DNA of 64,000 nucleotides from Buxus sempervirens (GCA_947561395.2 OX387187.1:18581829-18645828), one strand, 5' to 3'. Counted from the stretch's first letter, positions 1 through 9,749 are shown. Numbers and translations are program-made. Notes: generated by a model from the letters alone, not told the origin.

Positions 1-136
1 CAAACCACAACTATGACATCACATGACCAATAAAGTCGTAAATAGAGTAACTATAGACATGTGCCACTATACCACCTAACTGATTTACAAGTGGGCTGAT
101 TGATACCAGTCAGGCTATTCGATGCAACATGAAAGT

Positions 137-222
137 ACTCAACCGATACTGGAGTGAGTTGGCATGTATGGTCCAACCGATACTGAAGTGGATAACGTAG
201 CAACCGAACAATACTGGAGCTA
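137..222. repeat. Three-hairpin array with constant loop
   Basis: Three consecutive imperfect repeats fold into hairpins. The stems are ACTCA/TGAGT (137-141/155-159), TCCA/TGGA (172-175/189-192) and TAGC/GCTA (198-201/219-222). The first two loops are 13 nt and nearly identical (ACCGATACTGGAG and ACCGATACTGAAG). The third has the same core with four extra bases. Each stem differs from the others but stays complementary. Homologous arrays are at 2370-2487 and 8972-9023. Confidence 0.7.
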
Positions 223-404
223 TATCATGTTCAAGATGATGGAATGCCTATGACACAGAATAAAAATTGCAGAAAACAATTCCATTTACTAGCTCTCTAT
301 GGATCATTAATAGTTAAGCCTGCTAGACACAACTCACAATTAAAAACATTTAATAACTTATTCATAAAGTTGATCAATACTGAATAGAAAGTATACACCA
401 TGAG

Positions 405-550
405 ATAGCCGCATATGTGAGAACAAGAGGCATATGCCATGAAATAACCGTATATGCGAAGTCACATACATGATAGAACAAAACCCACATACGTGGAGAC
501 ATATACATGTCAAGATCAAACCCCCATATGAGGAGACACATATGTATCAA
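405..550. repeat. Palindromic word cluster (CATATG/ATACG core)
   Basis: Loosely spaced words share a CATATG- or ATACG-like core with changing self-complementary flanks. Examples are GGCATATGCC (429-438), CCACATACGTGG (485-496) and ACATATGT (538-545), separated by 'gagac'- or 'gaaata'-like spacers. It lies within the intron of LTR P1 and contains no meaningful ORF. Confidence 0.5.
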
Positions 551-1139
551 ATCATGTAACCGCATTACCAAAATCTCGATTGAAATCCCAATAAATATAA
601 TGGAACCAAAATCAGGTCTTAAACATAGTTCCAAGTCTTAAAACAAAATAAGTATGAAAACATGTCCAATTCATTATTCAAAGGTTCAGAATGTGATTTA
701 TCAATGTAGGCATCCTTAAATCATCTTTCTTTAATTGTTAGACAAGTTAGTAATTTATTCTTATAAGTTTTACTCAAATTCTACACTTTGGTCAAGACTT
801 ATCTTAATAATTCATTCAATAATGTCCAAATTTCCTCATTAATACCCTAAAACTTCAAAACTTGTTGATATTGTTATTGATTCCTTCCAGAGTTTAATTT
901 AGGTCTATTATGATGTATTAGACAAAATTTTATTCATAAATTCCTAGTACAAATAAGTCAAGTACACACATTCCTCTTATCCATACCATTATGGTCCAAA
1001 TTACATTCATCGTTCCAAATAATTATCCTTTTATTTAAAATTAATTCCACCACTTCCTACACCTCAAGTTATCCTTATTACATGTGTTACAATCATAAAA
1101 TTCCTAGAAAATAATTAAAAATTAATTTGGGCACAAAAT

Positions 1140-1400
1140 CCTAAGTGATTAAACATCTGACAGTAGACGCTCGAATGGGCATTCAAGTGTCGTATCGAGC
1201 ATTCAATTCTGGGTTTATTTCCATAGGATGCTTGAATTAGCATTTGCGTGTCCTATCGAGTGCTCGATTATGGTCTAAAATCAACTCTCGCATTTACTAT
1301 TTAATAAAAAAACACAGGCGGAGTGCTTGATTCAACGCTCAAGCGATGTATTGGGCGTTCTAAGCCAAATACATTGAAAATTGGGTGCCCGACACAACGT
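1140..1400. repeat. GC-rich reiterated-word cluster in P1 intron
   Basis: In an AT-rich background this stretch repeats short words such as CGCTCGAA, GCATTCAA, GTGTCCTATCGAG and GCTCAAGCG on both strands. P2 has the corresponding cluster at 31325-31580. Similar clusters built of different words occur at the equivalent place in W, Z, Y2, Y and V. Confidence 0.5.
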
Positions 1401-2068
1401 TTGAGCGTTAGTTCAAATTCGCAGATTTCTGGGCTTTTTTTAGTTTTATGAATTTTAGATATTTTTATGGTTTTTCTTTGATTCCAATCATTGGGTTTTC
1501 ACTCTAAATCATTTCTAAAACATTCATAATCCTCTCCTACTAACTTATTATAAATCTAAGGATATCTACAAAGATTTAATCCATTCAACCATCATTTTTA
1601 TAAAAACTCATTTAAACATAGGATATCAATGCGAAAAACCTCAAACACGCTATATTATGATCATGTCTCAATACAAATCTCTTAGATTACTCAATCACAT
1701 AATGAAAATAGGCAAATCCTCTAGTTTTCAAGTGTTTGCTACTTGTCTTAATATGAGAATCCACTTGCACGAGATTCTTCAAACTTTCTTTCTTCTTTTC
1801 CCCATCCTTCTCACTCTACCTCTAACGCCCCGGATTCGTGTTCTTCATTAAAGATATAACACGTCTCCTAGGGGTTAGTTAAGGATCTCAATAATGGTGA
1901 TCGCTGGATAATCACCCACATTTTATATCACATCAGAGTGCACAATTAAAAATTCCTATCCAGGCAAGTTAAGACATCATCCAATACGTCAAATGGGTCC
2001 AAGTTACTACCTTATTACAATTCTCACAAATTCAACTTAACAAGCTTAAGGCCAAATAACCTGCTAGA

Positions 2069-2145
2069 CTAAGGACGGTAGTAATAGTCCTCCTCCCTAT
2101 ATGTATCAGCCGGATCTACCCCCGTAGGCACCTCACCACGAATAT
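2069..2145 (-). CDS. W terminal exon: short acidic Tyr-rich peptide, EEDYYYRP-stop
   Basis: Downstream of a polypyrimidine acceptor (AG now AA) the minus strand is open for 74 nt to TAG at 2071-2069. The peptide is acidic and ends Arg-Glu-Glu-Asp-Tyr-Tyr-Tyr-Arg-Pro. If the acceptor is at its conserved position, the exon begins at codon position 2, as in the seven other copies in this window. No start codon lies in this exon, so it would be a C-terminal exon. The encoded protein is unknown. It could instead be a conserved nucleic-acid motif, but synonymous third-base variation between copies argues for coding. Confidence 0.5.
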
Positions 2146-2369
2146 TTGAAAAATAAAACAACAACGAGGGAATGAGATACGAATATCTCAGCGAGTGACA
2201 CATGCATGCAGAAATAGTTATCACAGTTATAAGACATGCGTCGATAAATAATCAACAATTTAAACCAACGTAATTCCGATAACAATACAAACAAGGTCAA
2301 TGTCATGCCTATGGTTACATTGATTAATCTACATGCCAAGTAGACACTCCACACCTCCATGTACACAGT

Positions 2370-2487
2370 TCCGACCTACTCAGGGTATCGGACACTCTGA
2401 AATGACGGCCTACTCAGGGTATCGTCATCCAATGCCGGCCTACTCTGGGTATCGGCACTGACAACCAGGCCTACTCAGGATATCTGG
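2370..2487. repeat. Four-hairpin array with constant 13-nt loop and covarying stems
   Basis: Four units share the loop CCTACTCAGGGTA, with one or two changes in some units. Their stems are TCCGA/TCGGA (2370-2374/2388-2392), ATGACG/CGTCAT (2402-2407/2423-2428), TGCCG/CGGCA (2433-2437/2453-2457) and CCAG/CTGG (2465-2468/2484-2487). The last three also have a G-T pair closing the loop. All four stems differ in sequence but all pair. It sits about 225-340 nt upstream of the acceptor in the W intron. Confidence 0.8.
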
Positions 2488-4150
2488 CTGCCCTACACTG
2501 GTCGTGGCAACACACAAGGCCATGCAATTACACCAATAAACACATATCATCACATTACTAAGCTTAACAAGGATCCATGGGAAAGCTAAACCCAAAGCCG
2601 ATAAATAACCGATAAAACTCCGCATTTAGTACACACATCACAAGTTGTTCCAACCAGAACTTCAACTCACACAAGTGTTCCAACCAGAACAATAATTACT
2701 CACAAGAAAGCCAGTAAATAATCTTTGTAAAATAATTTAAAACTTTCCATCACGAAAACAGGGTTTAATAACTCTTAATCAATTACAGTGTAATCCAAAG
2801 AACTGATATAAAAGCCCCAATGTTGGGTATCCCAAACATCACCTAACATGTTGCCCTACGCCTACCTTGGAGGCTCTTAGGAAAATTCCCGAATCTATCT
2901 TCAATGTTCTCATAAGTAATTTTGTCTCTAATGTCCTAAACAAGTACTTCGCTAAGTGATCAGAGACTTTCTAGCATCCAAATCCCCATTGGCTTACTCA
3001 ATTTTGAACTTCAGCAAGAAAAATGGACTATGCGCTCACTTCCTGAAGTGAGCACCAGTAAGCGCCGAGTGAGCGGATCGTTTTAAGTAAAAACCAGGGT
3101 ATGCGCTCACTCGATGGTAAGTGTGCGCACCCGATTTCGGTCGCATGACGAGGCGCACGCAAAACGATGCGTGCCTCGGGATTTGTTTGGAGTCGCCACT
3201 GCCTGATGGGGTGCAGGCAGACACCTGGGTGCCTAAGTTCTTCTACTAAGGCTTTTGGTCTGCGGCTTTTGAGATTCTAAGTAGGGGCTCGGTTGCGGTC
3301 TGGGGAAGTCCGTAGACACCCCAGTCCACCCCGTCAAGTGACGGATCCCATAGGTTTCCCTGGTTTGAGTCAACTCAGTTGGTTTCTCACTCACCCGATT
3401 CCTGTTCCAGCATGTAATTTGATTAAGTCTGGCGGGACCGCCAAAGTGGTGTGGGTCCCTTTACTTGATTTTATCTTTTTAATTAAAGTGATGTGGGTCT
3501 GATTGGGCGGGCCCCGTTGGAAGGCCCGCGGTATCCCTTGGTGGGCCAGATGTGGCCCTTTGGACTTTGGGTCAATTTGAATTGATTTTATTTTGGAGTT
3601 CAAGTGGGATTAGTTAAGTGGATTTCATGCCAAAAGTGGGCCGGGGTTGCTTTGTGGGCCCTTGAGTGGGCCCCACAGTTGTTTGCCAAGTGATTTTGGT
3701 TATCTTGATTAATTATACCAAAATGGGCCAGGTATTGGGCTTGGGGCCCTTTACCTGGGCTTGGGCTTGAAAGCCCAAGGCTTCTTGAGTTAGGGTTTTG
3801 AAACCCTAACCTTGGTTGGTTAATGGGTTTGGTGGGCCCTATAGGCCCTACCCTTTGCCTCGGCCAAACCATAACTTAACTACACATGCATGCCCCAAAT
3901 TGGGCTTTGGTGGGCCTCAAAGGGTCTGGCCCACTCAACTCTTTTAATTGTCTTATTTAAGCACAAATAGGTTGGTCGGGCTTGGTGGGCCCCGTTGGAA
4001 GGCCTACCGGAAATCAATTTGGACCGGGTCGGTCCATGGCCCATCTTGGGTTTCCGGGTGACCCGGAAACCCTACTGGTTCGCCCGGAGTTGATCAAACA
4101 AACCAAAAAATCACACAAGATCAGCAAAATGGCAAAAAATGAATTCTGGC

Positions 4151-4259
4151 TGTGTATCCGGCATCTTTTGCCGGCTACACACAGTGTTCTGTGTATCCGG
4201 AATATTTAGCCGGCTGCACAGAGGCTTCTGTTGATCCGGCCTGAGTTGCCGGATCAACA
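4151..4259. repeat. Triple long-stem hairpin cluster (X1)
   Basis: Three back-to-back hairpins. The first pairs TGTGTA-CCGGC with GCCGG-TACACA (4151-4162/4170-4181). The second pairs CTGTG..CCGG with CCGG..CACAG (4189-4200/4210-4221). The third is a perfect 12-bp stem TGTTGATCCGGC/GCCGGATCAACA with a 7-nt loop (4229-4240/4248-4259). Corresponding triplets occur in X3 (26440-26545) and the 3' LTR X4 (29868-29970), with changed but still complementary stems. Confidence 0.8.
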
Positions 4260-5272
4260 CACATAAGCCTTTTTTTTGGATTTTGGGCAGTGGGGTTGGG
4301 TTTTTGGATCTTCTAGGGATGTTCTGGCACTGTGACAGGGACCCAAGTGTCCCTGTCTTAGTTCCTCGTGCTCCACATGTCAATGATCACGCGAGGACAA
4401 CACAAATACATCAACACAAGCCTAGCATGCATGCTCTTTAATCATGGGAAATACATACATTTTTACAGATTTTCTTTATGCATGGAACAAAAGTGTGTGT
4501 GCAAGTGAGCATGCTTCACGTGTGAACATATGTTATGAAGGAGAGCATGCATACTTCTCACAAGTAGCAAAAAGGGCTTATCATGAAGGCACTTAAGGAG
4601 CACCCAACCACAATACATACTCCTATGATCTAACACAAGCCAACCTACCCTATCACCATTTACATGCTCAAAACAAAAGCACAATCATCCAAGCAAGATC
4701 ATTAGAAGAAGGGAAAGAGGGGGTAGTTAATATGGGGTACAATAGATGATCATGCTAAGGGGAACAAGCTCCCCCACAAATAATTAAAACCAAACTCAAA
4801 ATAGCAACTTAATGGGGGCTAAAAATGAGATGGACTCTCTCTTATCCTTATAGACCTTCACATTACCAAAAAAAGGAGAAGAAAAGGCATTCAAATAGAC
4901 ATCCATACCAAATTTATGCTAGGGAAAAGACAACATTAGAAAACTTTTCAGAAAAATCTCATTATAATATATATGCAACACAACATGATGGGGAGCCTCA
5001 CCTTGAGGTTGGAATCCTCTTTGAGGATGTGCTTGAGGTACCTTGTGGTGCCACCGTCCTTGGGCAGCACCTCGTCCTCTCCGAATGATCTCCAAGACCT
5101 CCTTCTTCTCACTTGAATGTGGTGGAGAATGGCGGTCGAAAATGGTGGTGGAAAATGGTGGTGGAGGGTTTAGGGAACCATGAAGAGAACTTGGGAGAGA
5201 TGGGAGAGATGGGAGAGAAGGAGCATGGAGAAGAAGATGGTGGGAGAAAAAGTGTTCCACCAAGAATGTGCT

Positions 5273-5309
5273 CAACCCCCCATACGTATGGGGGGTTGGT
5301 CTTTTTATA
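5273..5309 (-). promoter_or_regulatory. X1 core promoter: TATA box plus 26-bp perfect palindrome
   Basis: On the minus strand TATAAAAA (rc of 5302-5309) is followed within a few bases by a perfect 26-bp palindrome, 5273-5298. It is six C, ATACGTAT, six G, extended three more complementary bases on each side. The expected start site about 25-30 nt below TATA falls at the far edge of the palindrome. The 3' LTR X4 keeps the 14-bp core CCCATACGTATGGG (24894-24907) at the same place after its own TATA-like box. Confidence 0.6.
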
Positions 5310-5589
5310 GTGGGGGGTATGGGTATGCATGCATGTGATGTGCATGCATGCATAGGGGACATAATTATGGGGGAGAGAGAGAGATAGAAGGTTATGGATG
5401 GATGGCATGCATGTATGATGCACATGCATGCTCATCAATCATGAGAGAGAGGGGATGCATGCATGGGTGATGATGTATGATCATGGGGGGAAAGAGAGAG
5501 AGAGAGAGGGGTGCATGCATGGGTGATGCCCATGCATGCCCATAGGGGACATCAATCATGAGCAAATCTTGGTATTTGTGGATTGGTCC

Positions 5590-5745
5590 CTGGAACTTTG
5601 GATTTTTACAGATTTAGTCCCTGATACTTTTGGATATTTACAGATTTAGTCCTTGATACTTTTGATATTTACAGATTTAGTCCCTGATACTTTTGGATAT
5701 TTACAGATTGTTCCCTGGGATATATTCTCAAGTTTTGATGCTTAT
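5590..5745 (-). repeat. 33-34-bp tandem repeats in X1
   Basis: About four units built on ATTTACAGATTTAGTCCCTGATAC, with T-rich spacers. Related single or multiple units occur at 24300-24450, 28380-28470 and 46340-46480 in the other X LTRs. It lies upstream of the X TATA box on the minus strand, so in U3. Confidence 0.65.
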
Positions 5746-7015
5746 GGATCTAGTCCCTGATACCCTTGGATATCTGCAGCTTTACCATTGAGATATTTTT
5801 CATTGATTTGGGTAATTACAGATTTAACCCCTGAGACCTTTTTGCTCTGTTGCTTGCCACGTGTGCAAACTTTTGCCACGTGTGCAGTTTTCCAGCACGC
5901 TGCCCTAGAACTTCAACTGCTTACATCTTCTTCATCCGGACTCCGATTTGGGCAAACTTAATTGCGTTAGAATCATATCTGAGCCCTCTATCCAATGGCA
6001 TGGGGGTAAGCACCTGGATCGGATTTTAGCAGAAAGTCAACTTTCGGCTCCTCTTTAAGTTTGACCGGCCCATAGATCCTTCATCCGGACTCCGATTCCA
6101 GCAAACTCAGTTGCGTTAGAACCACGTCGAGATTCTCCATCCATTGAGATAGGGCAAGGTGACCAATTTTCTCTTGATCAAAAAGTCAATTTTTGATCCC
6201 TCAGGGTTTGACTTTTCTGCTGTCTTTTAGCACATTTTTTCTATTTTATTTGGTTTGTTCAAAATTTGGGTGCTTACAGTAAGTGGGCGCGAGCTCGGCG
6301 CGAGATAGGCGCGAGAAGGGCGCGAGATAGGCGCATCTAAATTAAGTGGGCACGAGCTGAGCGCCAAGTGGGCACGATTTCGGCGCCGGGTTAGATTTCT
6401 TAGGCGCCTACTTCCCGAAGTGGGCGCAAGTGGGCGCCAAGTGGGCGGATACCCACTGCAATTTTTAAGTCTCTGTTATTTCGAGATCTCTATGTCTAGC
6501 TGATTTGTTTCGGTCTGTAACTACTTCTCTAGTCTCCCAATACCCCCAGAACACTTCCAAACCTAATTTGGATTTAATCTAACATGATTCCCATTTATCC
6601 CCAATTCCGCTGTGTGAAACCTTTCGGAACTGTCTTTGCCCAGAAAACCGAGAATACTTCATTCAATAAACATGCATTCATTCAAACCAAATACACGAAT
6701 AAACCAAAGACTCGGTTGTAAAGCAGTGCCACTCACCTTTCTATGCTCCCAAGTCTTGGAAACGAGCAACCCAGAAAACCCCAAACTCCTTCGGCCGTCG
6801 GCTTGCTCTAATCGAACAGAGGTTCTGCTCGCGAGGGAAAGACTCTTCCGAACTTCTGATCCGCGAAACTCATTGGCAGTAAATCTTCTCCATCTCGACT
6901 CTCCCACAGCACTTCTCCTACTCCTCCTCTCGAAGAGCCCTAGACGAAAACGCAGCCGAACCTTTCAATATGAAATACGCGTATTCAGGGCAAAACAAAA
7001 ACCTAATTTTCCTAA

Positions 7016-7026
7016 ACTATTTATAC
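7016..7026 (-). promoter_or_regulatory. TATA box of LTR W
   Basis: The minus strand reads GGTATAAATAG, a good plant TATA box, about 190 bp inside the W right end. Downstream on the minus strand there is an open stretch from an ATG at 6907 to a GTGAGT donor (exon ends 6737, exactly 57 codons). That frame does not match the phase of the W terminal exon. Confidence 0.55.
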
Positions 7027-7218
7027 CTTCCGCAATACGCTTGGTTGCTCGACAAATCCTTTTATTCTGATGTAGTGCATGCACAACCACCAAAAACTCC
7101 TACATCCACACCCTATTTAGTAGATAGTTATTATTGAAATAACATTTTTAATTTTTTTTATCTATTATATTTTTTTTTTGTCCATAAAACCTGAAGATAA
7201 ACGGGGTTTTACACTACC

Positions 7219-7401
7219 AAGCATTATTTTTCTTTTCTCTCTCTAGCTTCTTCTTTTGTCCCAGCCATATGGTCATCCATAAAAACCTTTTCTTCTCCTA
7301 ACTATTCCCTCTTATACTCCATATGTTTGAGGCTTCTTCCTAAACTAGGATTCTATTTCAATTAGGAAACTTATTATCTTTCCCACTTAATGCATCACTA
7401 C
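7219..7401 (-). mobile_element. P1 continued: promoter-proximal LTR fragment
   Basis: Right of W the P1 copy resumes. On the minus strand a TATA-like GTATAAGAG (near 7310) precedes a purine-rich exon-like run (GAAGAAGCTAGAGAGAG), matching the order seen in P2 at 32100-32320. Upstream U3 sequence present in P2 is missing. Ignoring Z, this fragment abuts the terminal exon of Q, which suggests a deletion or recombination between two LTRs. Confidence 0.45.
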
Positions 7402-8164
7402 TGTAACACCTCATATCCGGGTTACGTAAATGAAACCTTAACTTGAGTCCAGAGTGTTAATTAATCCACATGATCTATATCAAAGTAAAGGAAAACATGA
7501 ATGATACAAGAATATGCCATAGAATATCAATATCAAAATCAACTAAATCCCAATCACCATCCTTATGAATAAATATCAAGTATCAAATGATTACTCATAT
7601 TATCAAAATACAATCCAAAACAAGTCTATACAACCAAAAGAATAGCCATACGTCCCTTTTCTTCTTCCTCTATTCTTCTTTCTTCTTCCTTGAGATCAAA
7701 CCCTAATATACAAGCTTTGGTTGGAGCAGTTTTAGAGAGGGAAGGAGGAGATTTTTGTTCAGAAAAACCAGGTAAGAACAAACAACAGAAAAGTTATTGT
7801 TTTGGAGGTTAGGTGTGTTTTTGAGATCTTAAAGACATGATTTTCTATCCAGAAAAGGATAGAGGCTTGCTGTGATCGTGTGGATCATCTTTGGGGTGAT
7901 ATTTAAGTGCCTTTAGAGGAGATTTTAGCCCCAAAAACAAGTAAGTAGTCGCTTTAAAATTTGCATAAAATATATTTCGTGTTTATTCAATATTCAGGTT
8001 CATTTGGTGATTTGATGACTTGTTTACATGTTATATGGAGCTTTAATTGTTCGAAATTGTTCTAGCATGTTTATAAAGTATTTTAGAAAGATTTAGAATG
8101 GATTTGATGCATTGGTTTATGTGTTTTCGATTTTTTATGGATTTACGCAACTTTTTGGAAGTTG

Positions 8165-8390
8165 CAGTAGCGATAGGCCGCCCGAACAGTTGCTCAAGCA
8201 CCCCTGTCTGTCTGTTTTAAATTTTGAAAAACCCAATAGCAAATAAAACTCAGAAGAACTGTCGCCCGAACCGTCACTCAAGTGATTTCTCGAGCGACCA
8301 ACCTCTGAAACAACCTGTTAGCTTAGCCCGTTTAAGCGCCCAAATGCCGCTCGAGCGCCCTTCTGTCAAATTTCGAGAAATTGCCAAATG
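8165..8390. repeat. GC-rich reiterated-word cluster in Z intron
   Basis: Words of the type GCCCGAAC, GCTCAAGC, CTCGAGCG and GCGCCC recur about ten times with spacers, several self-complementary (CTCGAG). It starts about 225 bp after the donor, equivalent to the clusters in P1, W, Y and V. Confidence 0.5.
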
Positions 8391-8971
8391 GCCTAGTTTT
8401 TCGCCACAAAAATGTTTTTATGCAAATTAAACCTTTGAATTATTAAGTTTAGGGTATTTAGAGATAGTTTGCATTGGCGGATGTTTAAAATTCATTTTAA
8501 TAAAGATTTTGGGTAGATTTTACCAAAGAGGCACTTTTACTTAATACCATTGTTCCAAATAGTTGTCTTTTTAACCAAAGTTGATTTTATGAATTCCTAC
8601 ACTTGTATTTGGGTTACATGAAGGTATTTTGTGCATCGATGGAGTCGATAAAAATTCGGGACATGGTTGCCCGTTGAAACCTAGAGTTTGGACATATGAC
8701 TTGGTACATCTTGTGTTGGTTTTTGGGTCACAGGTGTGACAAGGCAGGTGTCTAGTTTATTATTTCCACAAGGTGGATTTGGTTATTGTTAGTACAGATG
8801 AGGTTCTGTATTTGTGGGTGTTATTGGGAAGTATGTCCATTCCCTGGATTGGGTTTCCATTGTTGATTGGGCTTAGCAATTACTTGGATCCATAGAATAG
8901 CTAGTAAGTGAAATGTCTTCTAAAGTGGTTTGAATTCTGTGTCATAGGCATTCCATCATCTCAAGGATGGT

Positions 8972-9023
8972 ACCATTCCTGGATAGGTCGGTCGCTACGT
9001 TACCCACTCCTGGATAGGTTGGG
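8972..9023. repeat. Hairpin pair homologous to W and P1 arrays
   Basis: CCCA (9003-9006) pairs with TGGG (9020-9023) around a 13-nt loop CTCCTGGATAGGT. The preceding unit pairs ACC with GGT (8972-8974/8990-8992) around the same 13-nt loop plus one closing mismatch. Read on the minus strand the loop is ACCTATCCAGGAG, alignable with the P1 loop ACCGATACTGGAG. It lies about 325-375 nt upstream of the Z acceptor. Confidence 0.6.
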
Positions 9024-9348
9024 CCATACATGCTAACTCATTCCGGTCGTCGGTTGGGTTCTTCCGTTGGTGTTGAATTGCTAGTCAACAGGTGCGGCTG
9101 GTCCACTTGTAATTCGATTAGGTAACATATTGGTACATGTCTACTCTCTTTCTCTGGTTATCGTTTTCATGAGTCCCATGACGTGAAATAATTGTGTTTG
9201 ATTTATTTTCATTTAATCATTGTTGAACCGTATTTTATTGTGGCTATCCTGATTAGTCGTTGCATATTTGTACTGTTACCAACTATTTGCATGACTACTT
9301 ATTGAGATGTTGTTTCTCACATTATTGTTTTATCGGTCTTGTTTTCAG

Positions 9349-9434
9349 ATATTCCTAGTAAGAACATTGTTGGGATAGACACTTCGAAGGATTATACTGA
9401 CTACCAGGAAGAGGATTACTTTATTCCTGTCTAG
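9349..9434 (+). CDS. Z terminal exon: acidic peptide ending EEDYFIPV-stop
   Basis: Follows a strong acceptor (TCTTGTTTTCAG). Open for 83 nt from codon position 2 to TAG at 9432-9434. It encodes about 28 residues rich in Asp, Glu and Tyr, with the terminal motif Gln-Glu-Glu-Asp-Tyr-Phe-Ile-Pro-Val. The donor at 7940/7941 would make a 1.4-kb intron. There is no ATG in the exon, so it would need an upstream exon, possibly from an internal region when the LTR is the 3' LTR of an intact element (inference). Confidence 0.5.
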
Positions 9435-9749
9435 GATTAGGAACCTTTAATAACAAATTTGACTTGGTGTTTTGAGGGATTGTTGGATTCTTTAATTAGA
9501 TGACTTTGGTGGATGATGATATATTTTATTTTAGTTGACCAAAAACCAGAATTTGAATGATGGTTTAATATTGAATGACTTATTTTTATTATTCTACGCT
9601 TCTTGGTGAATTAATCTTTTATTTCTGCTCTCTGATTATAAATATTGATATTGTTTAAGTATGGTATTAGTTGTTTTGGGCCATTATTCTAACGAACTGG
9701 ATTTAGGTTTGTGTTGTTAAATAAACCTGGATCTGGGGTGTTACAACTA

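Larger units (their letters stand above)
1..1820 (-). mobile_element. P1: LTR remnant, EDYYYP-type superfamily (cut by window edge)
   Basis: Bases 893-1800 match 31051-31920 (P2) almost line by line, so this is one of two copies of a long LTR. By analogy with its relatives it reads leftward. A degenerate 5' splice site lies near 1757 (AAGACAAGTAGCAAAC, where relative V has GTAAGTAGCAAAC). The intron fills the rest, and the acceptor and terminal exon would lie left of base 1. The intron holds hairpins at 137-222, palindromic words at 405-550 and a GC-rich word cluster at 1140-1400. The fragment is broken at 1820 by solo LTR W and resumes at 7219. No coding gene is visible. Confidence 0.7.
3122..6278 (-). 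mobile_element. X1: solo LTR, Tat/Ogre-type family X, TSD GTAAG
   Basis: Flanked by exact 5-bp repeats gtaag (3117-3121, 6279-6283). On the + strand it runs TGTGCGCACC...GGGTGCTTACA, 3157 bp. The LTR reads on the minus strand (TGTAAGCACC...GTGCGCACA), as fixed by the PBS and PPT of the full element at 12746-31050. The minus-strand TATA box is TATAAAAA at 5302-5309. The first exon is CT-rich with an AAG|GTGAGG donor (exon ends 5002). About 1 kb from its + end are three hairpins (4151-4259). Near its transcriptional start side are 33-34-bp repeats. It is inserted in W, so it is younger than W. Confidence 0.9.
1821..7213 (-). mobile_element. W: solo LTR of EDYYYP-type superfamily, TSD CTACC, split by X1
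   Basis: The 5-bp direct repeat ctacc flanks it exactly (1816-1820 and 7214-7218). Ends are TCTAACGCCCC (TG mutated to TC) and GGGGTTTTACA. Net length is 2.23 kb after removing X1 and one X1 TSD. No second LTR or internal region adjoins, so it is a solo LTR left by LTR-LTR recombination. Transcription reads leftward: TATA box on the minus strand at 7017-7024, a first exon ending at a GTGAGT donor (exon ends 6737), an intron, then an acceptor mutated from CAG to CAA next to 2145. It interrupts P1. Confidence 0.88.
7402..9745 (+). mobile_element. Z: solo LTR of EDYYYP-type superfamily, TSD ACTAC
   Basis: 2344 bp, flanked by actac (7397-7401, 9746-9750), ends TGTAACACCTC...GGGGTGTTACA. The first and last 22 bp form an imperfect inverted repeat, as in the other members. 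It contains a GA-rich leader, donors CCAG|GTAAGA (7771) and ACAA|GTAAGTAG (intron from 7941), a GC-rich word cluster at 8165-8390, a hairpin pair at 8972-9023, the acceptor TTGTTTTCAG ending 9348 and a terminal exon to 9434. No internal region adjoins, so it is a solo LTR. Confidence 0.85.

Noticed and set aside
4919..5438. Two long minus-strand frames in X1
   Set aside because: They run through the U3/R microsatellite and the CT-rich exon. Not conserved in X2, X3 or X4.
6659..6907. 82-codon minus-strand frame spanning the W donor
   Set aside because: 57 of its codons end exactly at a GTGAGT donor, but the phase does not match the W terminal exon, and no homologous frame was found in the other LTRs.
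7402..7650. Possible separate LTR fragment starting TGTAACACCTC, inverted relative to the end at 9745
   Set aside because: The perfect ACTAC duplication spans 7402-9745 as one unit, and extended inverted termini occur in all sister LTRs.
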